Positions 52,401-63,710 of a stretch of 64,000 bases of DNA are shown in pieces; the first letter of the stretch is position 1, and each line of letters opens with the position of its first letter. The notes below the pieces were generated by a model. The model saw nothing but the letters and a program-made list of their open reading frames with translations, did not search any database and was not told the origin of the DNA. This stretch comes from Cercis canadensis (Eukaryota > Streptophyta > Magnoliopsida > Fabales > Fabaceae). The translations under genes were made by a program, and so were the position numbers. The stretch spans positions 388,027-452,026 of the forward strand of contig QAOA01004878.1 in assembly GCA_003255065.1 (NCBI GenBank), given 5' to 3'.

Positions 52401-53024
52401 TAAAATTAATTAGAATTAATTTTACAAAGTACATTTTTAATGCCCTTGGTCTACACTTTATTTTCTTTCTTCCAAACTCTCCAAATTTTCAGGTATCTAT
52501 GTACAGATACATTACACCACCAACAAAATAAATGGGATTCTTTTTTTTAAAAATAAAAATATATTTATTATTATTTTTTATAATTTTTAAGTATTATTAA
52601 TTATTAAAATGATAATATATGAATATGTAATATTATATTAATATGATAAAATTAATATATAATTTTTATATTTTATTAAATATAAAATATAATTTATTTT
52701 ATTTTTTTAAATAAACTTAAAAATAATTAATTTATACACATATAATTTATACATAAATTATTTTTATATAATATAATATATCACAAAAATATCTAAAAAA
52801 TCTTCTATTAATTGCCCTGTCAAATTTCCTCTTGGTGCCGTTTGTTGAAATTTTACTTTCTGAAAATGATTGGCCGTATTTATTTTGAGCAAAATGCTAG
52901 GTAGAATTATTGGTAGCAAATTGACATATTGAATAGAAAAGAGAGAAGAGAGAAGAGATGTGAATTATACATTTTCTTGAAAACAAAAAGAAGATAAAAA
53001 CACTGTACATTTTCGGTTGTCACA
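49426..53024. other. 5' flank of the RING-CH gene and AT-rich spacer
   Basis: After the possible leader exon and intron, 51100-52250 is richer in GC and has pyrimidine- or purine-rich stretches with unsupported open frames (51173-51487 plus, 51914-52216 minus). A plus-strand segment ending in GAAACAG then GTAAAT near 52007 looks like an orphan non-coding exon. 52320-52850 is extremely AT-rich (many TATAAT and AATATAT words). No recognisable gene. Confidence 0.4.
50779..50950 (-). other. possible non-coding first exon of the RING-CH gene
   Basis: Read on the minus strand this stretch ends with a good donor (TTTGCAA then GTAAGG, junction at 50778). A matching acceptor (GTGCCTCAG) lies near 49718, about 290 bases before the ATG at 49425. 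A leader intron of about 1.06 kb is therefore plausible. No reading frame supports it; RNA data would be needed. Confidence 0.35.
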
Positions 53025-53033
53025 TTATAATTT

Positions 53034-54662
53034 GGCAAATTTACAGTAATAATACTGTTTAATAAAATAATTACGAATTTAGGATAATTTTGAAACAATT
53101 TATTAAAATGGGTTAGTTTTTTTTGCTAAAAAACGCCGATGCGTTTTATCATAAAAACGCTAAACAAAATTGCGTTTTAAACAGAAAACATAAAAAGCGA
53201 AGCACGTTTTGTTAAAGAAAACGCGGTTTCATATTACAAAAAACGGGGAATGGGTTTTTAACCGTGGGGCCGAAAATGGTTTGAAGAAAACATTGATTCA
53301 ATCAGAGTTTCTTAAAGAAAACTCTTTTTGAAACAGAGTTTTCTCTAAGAAACGCTGTTTTCATATGTATATTGTATTTCTGTAAAATGCTGACATTGTA
53401 GCACCGCTTACAATAGTGTTTGGGCCTTGGGATGATCGAGTTTAGGATTAGAAGTTAGAGTTTAGAATTTAAGAATTAGAGTTAGGAGTTTAGGGTTTAG
53501 AGTTGAGATTTGGGATTTAGGGTTCAAAGTTTGGGATTAGCAGTTGAGGTTTGAGAGTTAAGTTTAGGAGTTTACGATTAGCAATTTAGGATTTGGAATT
53601 TAGGTTTGGAGTTTGGGAGTTTTAGGTTTGGAGTTTGAGGTTGAGATTTAGGGGTTTTGAGTTCAAAATTTGGAGCCCACTGGGTATTAGGTTTGGGGTT
53701 AGGGTTATGAGTTTAGGGTTTGATGGAACTTGCAATGTCCCTTGCTAACCGTTGCTACTCACTTGCTAATTTAACTAATTTTTGTATGCAAATATATTTC
53801 TCATTTTAGATTTCATCCTTGATGTTTTACTTACATTTAAATATATTTGCATGCAAAAATTAGTTAAATTAGGAAGTGAGTAGCAACGGTTAGCAAGGGA
53901 CATTGCAAGTTCCATCAAACCCTAAACTCATAACCCTAACCCCAAACCTAATACCCAGTGGGCTCCAAATTTTGAACTCAAAACCCCTAAATCTCAACCT
54001 CAAACTCCAAACCTAAAACTCCCAAACTCCAAACCTAAATTCCAAATCCTAAATTGCTAATCGTAAACTCCTAAACTTAACTCTCAAACCTCAACTGCTA
54101 ATCCCAANCTCTCAAACCTCAACCGCTAACCCTAAACTCTGAACCCTAAATCCTAAATCTCAACTCTAAATCCTAAACTCCTAACTCTAATTCCTAAATT
54201 CTAAACCCTAACCTCTAACCCTAAACTCGATCATCCCAAGGCTTAAACACTATTGTAAGCGGTGCTACAATGTCAGCATTTTACGAAAATACAAAACACA
54301 TATGAAAACAGCGTTTCTTAGATAAAACTCTGTTTCAAAAAGAGTTTTCTTCAAGAAACTCTGTTTCAAAAAGAGTTTTCTTCAAGAAACTCTGATTGAA
54401 TCAGCGTTTTCTTCAAACCATTTTTGGTCCCACGGTCAAAAACTCATTCCGCGTTTTTTGTAATATGAAACCGCGTTTCTTTAACAAAACGCGCTTTGTG
54501 TTTTACGTTTTTTGTTTAAAACGCAGTTTTGTTTAGCGTTTTTATGATAAAACGCATCAGCATTTTTTAGCCAAAAAAAACTAACCCATTTCGATAAATT
54601 GTTTCAAAATTATCCTAAATCCGTAATTATTTTATTAACAGTATTATTACTGTAAAATTGCC
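53034..54662. mobile_element. foldback Mutator-like element, 1.63 kb, with 9-bp target duplication
   Basis: Two inverted arms of about 770 and 825 bases around a spacer near 53803-53837. The outermost 80 bases are almost identical: left GGCAAATTTACAGTAATAAT, right reversed GGCAATTTTACAGTAATAAT. It is flanked by TTATAATTT at 53025-53033 and 54663-54671. Inside each arm lie a region rich in AAACGC/GCGTTT words and a degenerate TTTAGGG-like tract (about 53440-53720 and 53915-54240). The right arm carries two small extra duplications, one of about 30 bases (54327-54390) and one of 27 bases beside an N at 54108. No transposase. The borders are seen directly; the Mutator assignment follows from the 9-bp duplication and the long inverted ends. 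Confidence 0.9.
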
Positions 54663-54671
54663 TTATAATTT

Positions 54672-55513
54672 CACAAGCCACGTGCAGTTTTTTTTAGAAG
54701 AAATGTAACCAAAAACAAAAATCAAAGGCGGCAATTGGCCACTTGCCAACAAAGATCTCGCGTACCTTTCACGCAACAATAGCGCGTTGCCGTCGTGATC
54801 TTCGCCCTTAGATGCAAACCTATAAGTCGCTCGCTTCAATTCAAAACTGGTAAGTTCTTGCTTCAGTACTCCGAGGCCCCGAAACGGATCGAAAACCGCC
54901 AATGACAGACAGAACCCAGAATCCTTGGCAGGCCCAAAATTCACAAAACGTGTTGAAGATCGAAAATCCAATACGTCAGTAATGGAAAGAACGAATAAAG
55001 ATAAAAACATATCCATGATCTTAATCCCAGATTTTCTCAATTCGCTGGTCCTCCAACTTTTCTGCATGAACCAGATTCGGAGCTTAATCCTAATCACCGA
55101 CTTCAACGGTCAGATTTCATATGTTTCCATTTTTGTTAGCTATTTCCTTAATAAATTTTTCCTTATCTTTCTCATAAAGTGCGTATCTGCGATACTCCTA
55201 AATTAACTCGCTGCATTTAATGGGTATATATGAATATATGTTTTCTTTCGTGGTTTTTCTCTGTTAGTATCAGTATTAGTATCATTCCTCTTTGTTTTCT
55301 AATGGGAGCGAGTCTTCTGAAACCCTTGAAGTTTTATAATTGGGCATATAGTGTCTTCTTGTCTGTTCTTCTGGTAGCGACAGTGGTCTGAACAGGCACG
55401 CTAGCTTCGGAGATTGTAGATTGATTTTCCAGTTTTGGGTAACTGTATCTGACTTTAATTCAGGATTAATATTAGGATTTTTCTGTTATTGGTTTTTTTT
55501 GCTTGTTGGTGAT
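54672..55513. other. 5' flank and leader of the DUF630/DUF632 gene
   Basis: Region between the foldback element and the next gene. The minus-strand open frame at 54663-55106 and plus-strand frame at 54925-55206 overlap and have no domain. Part of it is probably transcribed leader of the plus-strand gene, whose promoter would then lie within a few hundred bases of the element. Confidence 0.4.
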
Positions 55514-58500
55514 ATGGGCAAAGGAATCTCAAAGTTAGATGTTTCACCATTAGTGAGTCTGTGTAAAGAAAGGAAGAATTCTATTAAAGCAGCTGAATAT
55601 TGTCGGTATGACTTAGTTTCAATCCATGACATGTATTTACAGTCCCTTTTAGACGTAGGAGATGCCCTTAATCAATATGTGGAGGAAGAGTTGTTAGTTT
55701 TTAGTGATCCTCCTCAGGTTTCTATGTCTGATTTTGAGCCATCTGAAGAAGATTCTCACCTTGAATTTCCTTCCTTTGACTCTGAATCAGATTTGGATTC
55801 AGTAAGCGTTTGTGTTCACAATGACTTGGATGTGTCAACAGGTCTCCATGATAACCTGGAGGTGCCAGGGGATCCAACACCTTCTGACACAGAGAATAAA
55901 GACCAATCTGCAGCAAACATGGATATAAACGACATGAAAAATAGATCTAAGGAGATACCATGTGGAATTCATGAGCAGCATGGATTTATGAGTACATGTC
56001 AGGAGCAAGAATCATCAAATTTGTCCACTAGTCATCCTCATAGCAATCAGATGAATACTCATATTCCCATGGACTTATTGCATGAAGATCATGGGCATCT
56101 GAAGCACAACCACAGGTCGTCATTTGGTAATAGATTGGAGACTCCACAGAGAATGCATGAGTTTCCTCAGCATATGAATTGGGATTCTTTTGGACCTCCA
56201 ATGGTTTTTTCATACAATGATGATAGGATTCCACATTATTGGAATGAGGAAATTCCAATGGATATGCCCTTTGAAGATCAAAAGTTCCAGAAACATGATA
56301 GCAAGCAAACTACCCATCCCACTGCTCAACCTACTCCTCCCCCACCTCAAGTCACAACCTGGGATTTCTTATCTCCATTTAGTAGCATGAATAATGATAT
56401 TTACTATGACATATATATGAAAGATGATTGCAAAGCCAGGCCCAATAGTAGTGATCCTGATTTGAGAGAAGTAAGGGAAAGAGAAGGGATTCCTGAATTG
56501 GAAGATGAAACTGAACAAATTCCTGAATTGGAAGATGAAACTGAACAAATTCCTGAATTAGAAGATGAAACTGCACAAAGTTCAACAGATACTGTATTTG
56601 ATGAGATGGAAGTGGAAAGAGGGTTGCGGCATGACTCAGGTGTGGGCACTTCCAACGCTGCACAATTAAATTCTAATGAGGAAGCCTCATCAGCTGAAGA
56701 TAAAGAGCTTAAGGATGGGGGTACCGCCACCAAGAAAGAAATAAACTCTGAGACCTTTGTGTCAAAGAAGTTGGAGCCCACAACAAGGGAAGGTGTGAGT
56801 TCTGGGGATGAACAGATAACAGTACTGGGCACTGAATCTCTTGGAACCAGTAGCGTGTCCACACGGGTTGCTAGTTGCAGAATGGATTTTAGGGAAGCAG
56901 TACAGGAAATAAGGGAGGAATTCCAAAGTATTTTTAATTTTGGAAAAGAAATATCAGATATTCTCAAGGTGGGCAAGATACCATATCACTCCATAAGCAC
57001 CAAATTTAAGGGTAGGATCTCTTGTCTGAGGGTGAATATGTTAATTATATCAGTTTTAGTCAATATAGTTAAGACTATGGCATTTGATTCCTTTTTATTA
57101 TTATACATTAGAAATCATTTTTCTGAAAAAAAGGGAAAATAGTCATAATATATGATAAGAGTATAGTGCTTGCTCATTAGCACACAGGGAGCGAACAGGA
57201 GAATGGGAGTAAGAATTTCATGGCCAGTATTGTCTGTCTTAGTGTGGAATGTTGTGAACTCTTTTGGATAATATTATTCTTTGATCTCTTTCTCTAAGTG
57301 GCAGTGATGTACAAATCCCAAGAATTATGGAAAGAGCATTGCTCTATTCATCAAAGTTGATTAAAATTTCACTTTGCAATTTTGAAATGCATGATAGTTG
57401 TAATTGTTTTTTGTGGTTTCATTGGAAACTAAACAATTTATGCATTATGGTGCAAGAAATAGAACTTATCTGGTTATTGGTTGTTTATCATATTATATGT
57501 TGCCTTGCAGCCTTTGCTTCTCGTGTCCTGGGGTTGATAGTTCCTTCAATAGTGACATATTCACGCCCTCCATATATGCTGTTAAACCAATCAGCTTCTC
57601 AAGCAAGGCTGTTCCCCAATGCTGAGAAGAGAAACAATCAAGAGCATGTTTTTCCAACTTCAGGCGACCTTTCATCCACTTTGGAGAAGCTGTATGCTTG
57701 GGAAAAGAAACTTTACATGGAAGTTACAGTAAGCAATCACTTAAACTTATTGCGGTATATGCCTTCTTTTCCGTGGTTCTCTGGTACTGGAAGGCCTTCA
57801 TGTGCCTTATTTTCTAATAGTAAGGAAACTTGACACTGGTTTCCCCCCCTAATTTTCGTGTCAGGGTGAAGAAAAACTCCGAATTCTTTATGATAATCAG
57901 CGCAAGAGGCTAAAAATTTTGGATGATAGAGGTTCCGAATCAGAAAAGATCGATGATACTATGGCTTCTATGAGACATCTGCATTCAGAAATTAGTGTAG
58001 CTGTTGCGTCAATTACTGTCATATCAAGAGAGATACATAAGTTAAGAGATCATAAGTTGCTTCCTGAACTGAAAAGATTGATTGAAGGGTATGCTACCTT
58101 TGCTGGCTTTCCATTATTATATCTCGGGTTCAATTTTATTAACATTTGGTGCTATCATAATTATAAATGAATTCATTGAAAGATGTAATATCATTGCTCA
58201 ATCTCTTGGCAGAAAGCAACTGTGTATTAAATTTATCTCTTTCTATTGGGGAGTTGGTGTTCTTCCTTTCTGAGAGTTTTATCTGCAATGCTTGTTTGAT
58301 GCAATAGGTTTAGCAAGTCTGCATTTCAACGCGTCTACTGTAGCTGTAATAATGCTAATGCTTAATATGTCATTGATGTATATTTGCTTGTTTGAGTGGG
58401 TATCCGTCAAAGTTGTCCATGTCTCTTCAACTTTCGCTGGTCTAATTAATTCCTTATCCTAAATTATAATGGACATGGTAGCATACAATGCGTTTGAAGT

Positions 58501-59676
58501 TAAACAAAAAAAAAAAGAAAATGGCATGTAACTTAGTTTAAGTTATGTTGTTTTCAGGATATGTTCAATTGATGGTTGCAAAACCAGATTGACATACANT
58601 CCATGTCTCTTAAACTTTCGCTGGTCTAATTAATTCCTTATCCTAAATTATAATGGACATGGTAGCATACAATGCGTTTGAAGTTAAACAAAAAAAAAAG
58701 AAAATGGCATGTAACTTAGTTTAAGTTATGTTGTTTTCAGGATATGTTCAATTGATGGTTGCAAAACCAGATTGACATACAAAGAACTTAATATCTGACA
58801 CTTGCAGAATTTAGGAAGATGTGTACTTCCATGAGAATGTTTATAGTTTTTTTGATATTTTATTGTTGTTCTTACACAGCACCCTTTTGTAGATTAATTA
58901 GATTGTGGAAGTTCATGGCTACATGCCACCAAAAACAATTGCAAGCTATCATGAAGGCCAAAAGTCATGTGCATATATCACATCCTTACATCAGGAAACA
59001 GTCAAGCTCAATAGCTACTCTGAGACTGGAAAAGACGATATTGAATTGGAGTGTATGCTTCAGTAACTTGGTTAACACACAGAAGGCCTTTGTGAAATAT
59101 TTGAATGAGTGGCTTCAGAGGTGCATTCTCCATGAACCAGAAGAAACTGAAGATGAGATTGCTCCTTTCTCTCTAAGCAGGACAGGAGCTCCACTGATTT
59201 TCATAGTTTGTAATGATTGGTACCAAGCAATTGACAAGATTTCAGAAATTGGAGTATCTACAGCCATTGATAATTTTGCCTCAAGCTTGCACCAGTTATA
59301 TGAGAAGCAGGAACAGGAACAGGTAGAAAAACTTGAAATGGAATACCTTTTGAAGGATTATGACTACAGGCTTCGATCCTTTCACAAGAAGAATGGCATC
59401 AGCTGCCACAAAGACACCTCTTTCACTGATATGACAGCCTTAGAAACTGAAGTTCCACAACTGGGTGGATCTGATGAGCATTTGGCAACTTCAAGGCGCA
59501 GACTCATTGAACAGAGAGCACGGTGTAGCGAAGTTATCAAACAGGTGAATGATGCTGTCTCAAGTTGCTTAGAAGAAGGTCTATCTCCCATTTTTGAGGC
59601 TTTGGGAAGATTTTGTTTGGAAAATCTACAAGCTTATGAGAAGCTTACACTCCCAAAAGCGAGGCCCCGTGACTAA
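55514..59676 (+). CDS. DUF630/DUF632 protein (NRG2-like family)
   Basis: Four exons: 55514-57011, 57511-57728, 57865-58088, 58893-59676, giving 907 residues. The start MGKGISKLD opens the DUF630 domain (about residues 1-60; SPLVSLCKERKNSIKAAEYCRYDLVSIHDMYLQSL). Gly2 with Ser6 is a likely N-myristoylation signal. A long acidic, disordered middle follows and contains three copies of a ten-residue unit, IPELEDETEQ (56494-56580). DUF632 begins near residue 465 (FREAVQEIREEFQSIFNFGKEISDILKVGKIPYH) and includes STLEKLYAWEKKLYMEVTGEEKLRILYD and LIRLWKFMATCHQKQLQAI. The plant family includes NRG2, a nitrate-signalling regulator, but most members have no known role. The frame is open upstream without a better ATG. 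Intron 3 contains a duplicated segment around an N (58416-58781) that does not affect coding. Confidence 0.9.
58416..58781. repeat. 183-bp direct duplication split by one N
   Basis: 58416-58598 and 58600-58781 are nearly identical (for example 'ctcttcaactttcg' versus 'ctcttaaactttcg' and a slightly different A-run) and are separated only by an N at 58599. It sits in intron 3 of the DUF630/DUF632 gene. The pattern suggests two overlapping contig ends or two haplotypes joined without merging, rather than a biological repeat. Confidence 0.85.
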
Positions 59677-60198
59677 GTAACCTTTAGGTGAAATTTGAAC
59701 CTATAGAACAGAATGAAATTATGAGTGTTTTTAGAACTTTCTTTCTGGTTAGATGGTTATATTTATATACAAAGATCATGGGTCATTTTTTATAAAAAAT
59801 AAAAAAAAATCGTGCAACTAATCAATGTGGTTGTGCATTCTTACATAGATATTTTTATATAGTTAGATTGCTTTCTTGATTAATAGAAAAATAAATAACC
59901 GCCAAAGTAAAAAATGTGAGTGCCATGGCACGCTTGAACCAAATTTTTTTTTTTTAACCAGTAAAAAAATTAAGCCATTTCAGATGGAGAATGCTTTAAA
60001 CTCAAGTCCCCCCAAGAAGAAAAAAAGATACTACTAATATGTCCTGTTTGGCTGTTTATGCTCTCTTATTTATTTTCTTCTCGTTCTGAGAGAAGCTGCC
60101 GCGATACGAAATCCAGGGTAGCTTGAGCCAACTCTGGTGAGGCTTCCCTGTGACTTGATTCCAAATGTTGCTGTGTTCAAGTTGATGAATTATGGGTT
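59677..60198. other. 3' flank of the DUF630/DUF632 gene
   Basis: AT-rich 3' untranslated sequence and spacer. No gene or repeat recognised apart from A and T tracts. Confidence 0.5.
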
Positions 60199-61072
60199 TC
60201 ACCCACAAACATATCTAGATTGTCCCTTTCTGGCATCCTTATCCTTCTTTTTGCCCCATTCACAGGTGCAGCTCAGCAGCAGCAATTAAGAAATGAATGG
60301 CTTGTGTTGGAGTCAGAATATTAACAACCGCCTTGAGAGTTCTGAGCCTCTTAGATCATCAGCTTTCTGTAATATATCCTCGAGCCCATTCTCCTTTGGA
60401 GCCAGCGTTGATGCAACTTTGTCCTCTAGTTCACTGGTCACAGTACTCTGTCCTTTCTCTTTACTCCTAATAATCTCAGAAACCACATTAGATAACTCCA
60501 CCATTGAGGCGTCTGCCACTGTTTCCTGGTGCTTTGCCATCTTCTCTGTGATTTCCCTCTCCTCCGTGACAGTCCCCCGGTGCAACTCATCCATCTGAAC
60601 AAGTTGAGCTGGTGAGAGGCCTCACAAGTCACATGCTTTTAACCCCTGAATCAACTATTTCAATCTAGCTTCAAATTGCAAACCAGATTTGGAATTAGAG
60701 CAAATGAAAAGCCATGCTGGGACGCCACCCACCAATCCTTAGAAAAGCCTCCTCCAAGGAACTCCTCCATGTTGGGGACAATATGCCCAGCACGTCCGTC
60801 TTAGCCCACCTTGACTTGGCCTTGTAGTAAGACTCATAATGCTCAATCAGTGCTTGCAGTTGAACATCTGCAGGATGAGTTGATGCAGCAGCAAAAAGGT
60901 CCTGCAGATGTTGGTTTTGCTCAGCCAGCCAGCAATCAGAAAACTTGTGGAAGCTTTCCCCCCTCAAAGTTTTGGTTTCATGTGGTTTGAGAAACCATCT
61001 TGCACTGCTTGGAACTATGGACATAGCTGTGAAGCCAAGTGGAAAATCCTTAACCAGAGAGAGGGCAGACAA
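60199..61072 (-). pseudogene. DOG1-domain protein pseudogene
   Basis: On the minus strand the text is a clear DOG1 (delay-of-germination/TGA-factor C-terminal) protein: ESFHKFSDCWLAEQNQHLQ, ALIEHYESYYKAKSRWAK, LSPTWRSSLEEAFLRIGGWRPSMAFHLL, PAQLVQMDELHRGTV, EREITEKMAKHQETVADASM, ILTPTQAIHFLIAAAELHL and WGKKKDKDARK. It is broken several times. A one-base gain after MAFHLL near 60695 shifts the frame. Two in-frame stops follow in the next 40 codons. Another shift occurs near 60346 (after KADDL), and a stop plus a small deletion lies near 60276. Family members are single-domain proteins of about 230-260 residues linked to seed dormancy and hormone response. No intact copy is in this window. The 5' start is uncertain. 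Confidence 0.85.
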
Positions 61073-61274
61073 TGCTTCTTGTGGTTTTGTGGGTCAATGT
61101 TTTATAATCAAGGTGAGGTACGCGAGCAAGTTCGGGTGCAAGAAATGGCGGTTTTGGGTTTGGATCATAAACTTGCCCTTTGATTCAATGTATGTGAAAT
61201 TGGCCTTAGGAGCCAAGTCTACAATACCAATGCCATAAAATGAGTATTAGTGCAAAGGCCACTTAATCACCATT

Positions 61275-62156
61275 CAATCATCCACTTGGCCTAATAAATG
61301 GTTGTGATGGTCTAATTGGTAACTTGAACATCAAGTCTTTCTAATAATAACATAATACTTTAATATTTTTGTTAAATTATAGTTTGACCTAATTTTTTTT
61401 GGGGTCATTTAATTGGGCTTGGTGAATATGGACCGGTCCTTAATAAAAAATGGGTACCAGGCTTAGCCCAAGAGTTTGTTGGAAATTCTTCAAGCCATAG
61501 CAAGGAAGAGGAGAAAAATCAAACTTTTTTAGGACTTGGGAAGGCCATTATCTTTTTCTTAGTTAGATCTTAGGTGATACCATAGCGACTACTACCCTGT
61601 ATGTTTGTTTAACAAAAGTAAGTTGAATTGTGATATATTGCAAATTTCTGGGGAGAAACAAAAGTAGCATACTTTATTCCCTTTGTGCCTCAAACAATTA
61701 ATGTACCCGCTTAGACAAGANCAATCATCCACTTGACCTAATAAATGGTTGTGATGGTCTAATTGGTAACTTGAGCATCAAGTCTTTCTAATAATAACAT
61801 AATACTTTAATATTTTTGTTAAATTATAGTTTGACCTAATTTTTTTTTAGGTCATTTAATTGGGCTTGGTGAATATGGACCGATCCTTAATAAAAAATGG
61901 GTACCAGGCTTAGCCCAAGAGTTTGTTGGAAATTCTTCAAGAAGAGGAGAAAAATCAAACTTTTTTAGGACTTGGGAAGGCCATTATCTTTTTCTTAGTT
62001 AGATCTTAGGTGATACCATAGCGACTACTACCCTGTATGTTTGTTTAACAAAAGTAAGTTGAATTGTGATATATTGCAAATTTCTGGGGAGAAACAAAAG
62101 TAGCATACTTTATTCCCTTTGTGCCTCAAACAATTAATGTACCCGCTTAGACAAGA
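61275..62156. repeat. about 440-bp direct duplication split by one N
   Basis: 61275-61720 and 61722-62156 are near-identical, separated only by an N at 61721. The second copy lacks about 11 bases ('ccatagcaagg' region near 61495) and has a few substitutions ('cttggcc' versus 'cttgacc', 'gaacatc' versus 'gagcatc'). Same pattern as the other N-flanking duplication, so probably two haplotypes or overlapping contigs. The text ('gggcttggtgaatatggacc', 'ggcttagcccaag') resembles LTR-type sequence. Confidence 0.85.
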
Positions 62157-62299
62157 GAAATCAGAGAAACAGAGCCCTATCACCATTAGTAAGTTTACAT
62201 TTCAAAAAGCAACAGTCTAACAGCCTCAAATGGGACAGTTAAAAGTAATTTGAAATATACAAGAGAAGAGATATCAAATAATTTGAAATTCTTTGATTC

Positions 62300-62530
62300 C
62301 TATGCTGAAATTTCAAATATATACATTCGAGTTTCCTCTTCAATTTGCAAGTGTTTAAGAATCTGACCCAAAGTGAAGTTTTTATTTCTGTAATTATTCC
62401 AACTTTGGGATAATTTAGCAACAATTGCCGCAACTTGAAAAGATTGAGAAATTTCAACATTCACATTCTTTAACTTTGAAACCAGTACTTGCAAATCATG
62501 CAATTGATCAATCATATATGCAATCTGCAC
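62300..62530 (-). pseudogene. Ty1/copia gag (UBN2-type) fragment
   Basis: A 77-codon minus-strand frame reads HDLQVLVSKLKNVNVEISQSFQVAAIVAKLSQSWNNYR then FTLGQILKHLQIEEETRM. This pattern, including 'AAIVAKLSQSW' and 'LQIEEETR', is typical of the gag-like UBN2 region of plant copia retrotransposons. Only this piece is present: no zinc knuckle, protease, integrase or reverse transcriptase follows, so it is a relic. Confidence 0.8.
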
Positions 62531-62533
62531 CAA

Positions 62534-63710
62534 ACTTCATCATCTACCCTTTTCTTGGGTTTTTACACCAATTCTTTCATATCTTTGTCTGTCGGTGGTG
62601 GTATAGCCTCCAAATATATGTCAAATATCATTCAAGCATTTCAACAAACACTTGGTGGGCATTCAACAAAACACACATTTCCTAAGCTAAACCAAGTATA
62701 TCATACCTCCAAATAGCCAACTTTCAATCAATAGCACTTAAACATTAGAAAAGGGTGAGAGAATCATCTTGAAAATGCAAGAATTTAAAGACCCCTCATC
62801 AAATTGTTCAGAATACGAGACTGCAATCTAATTCTCCCACAGAATTGAAGCAAAAAAATAAAACCGCAACGAAACATCTTTTTCTTCCAATAAGAATTTT
62901 ATTCAAGAGTATGATTGATTTCACGATTACGATTTTCAGTGAAACATACCAAAGCCAGCGATGAGACAGGAAGCTGCGACCACAGCAGGAAGTGAAGAGA
63001 AGAAAATGAAGAAGAAGAAGGGGCGTGGGAATGATGATGGGAAGAGAAAAACGTATGTTTTTAATTAGTGGAGAACAAATGTAAATACTAATATAAGCTT
63101 TTGGATGCATATGACGGAATGTTCTTGCAAGTTGATAGTTAAGCGAACTGATAAAATAACAAGATTGTTAAAATAATACATATCATGTACGTGGTTGATA
63201 TATGTCCACTACATTTCTTTTCTTTATTTCTTTCTGTAAAAAAATTATATTGTCTTATGGAAAATCAAGAATCCAATAAAAAAATTCTGAATAAAAACGG
63301 GACTGAATGCTCACAGGTCAAATGATAAATATTAAATTAATTCAAATATATATATAGTTTTTTGAANATTCAAATATATATATATATAGTTTTTTGAAAA
63401 AAAGAGAGAACAAATAAAATCTACCTTGGAAAAAGAAAGACAAAGAGAAAAAGGAAAAGACAAAATTATTAAGAAGATAGATAGAAAACTGGAGCTGAAA
63501 AAGTGACGATCATCCACTTCTAGGCATGGTCAACATAATTCAATAACTAAAGAGTTATGAATCAAAAAGACGAAAAAGTGGAAAGTCTATAGAAGGGAGA
63601 ATTATGAAAAAGGAAAGTTAAGGGAAATGTTTTTGAACAGACAATACGATGATTAGTTGTGAGAGTTAGTCATTTTAGTTTTAATTCTGTGTATAGAATA
63701 GAATAATATC
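62534..63710. other. AT-rich repeat-derived spacer
   Basis: No gene recognised. Contains a (TA)n stretch duplicated on both sides of an N (63341-63399, N at 63367) and A-rich tracts. The open frames at 62808-63110 and 63332-63517 are low-complexity. Confidence 0.5.

Noticed and set aside
53440..54240. Interstitial telomere repeat
   Set aside because: The TTTAGGG-like words are degenerate and irregular, and mirror each other within the arms of a foldback element with its own target duplication, so they belong to the element and not to a telomere fusion.
54663..55106. 147-codon open frame on the minus strand
   Set aside because: No recognisable domain, overlaps a frame on the other strand and lies in the probable leader of the plus-strand DUF630/DUF632 gene.
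61275..62156. Two LTRs of one retrotransposon
   Set aside because: They are separated by a single N with no internal region, so a join or haplotype artefact is more likely than a two-LTR element.
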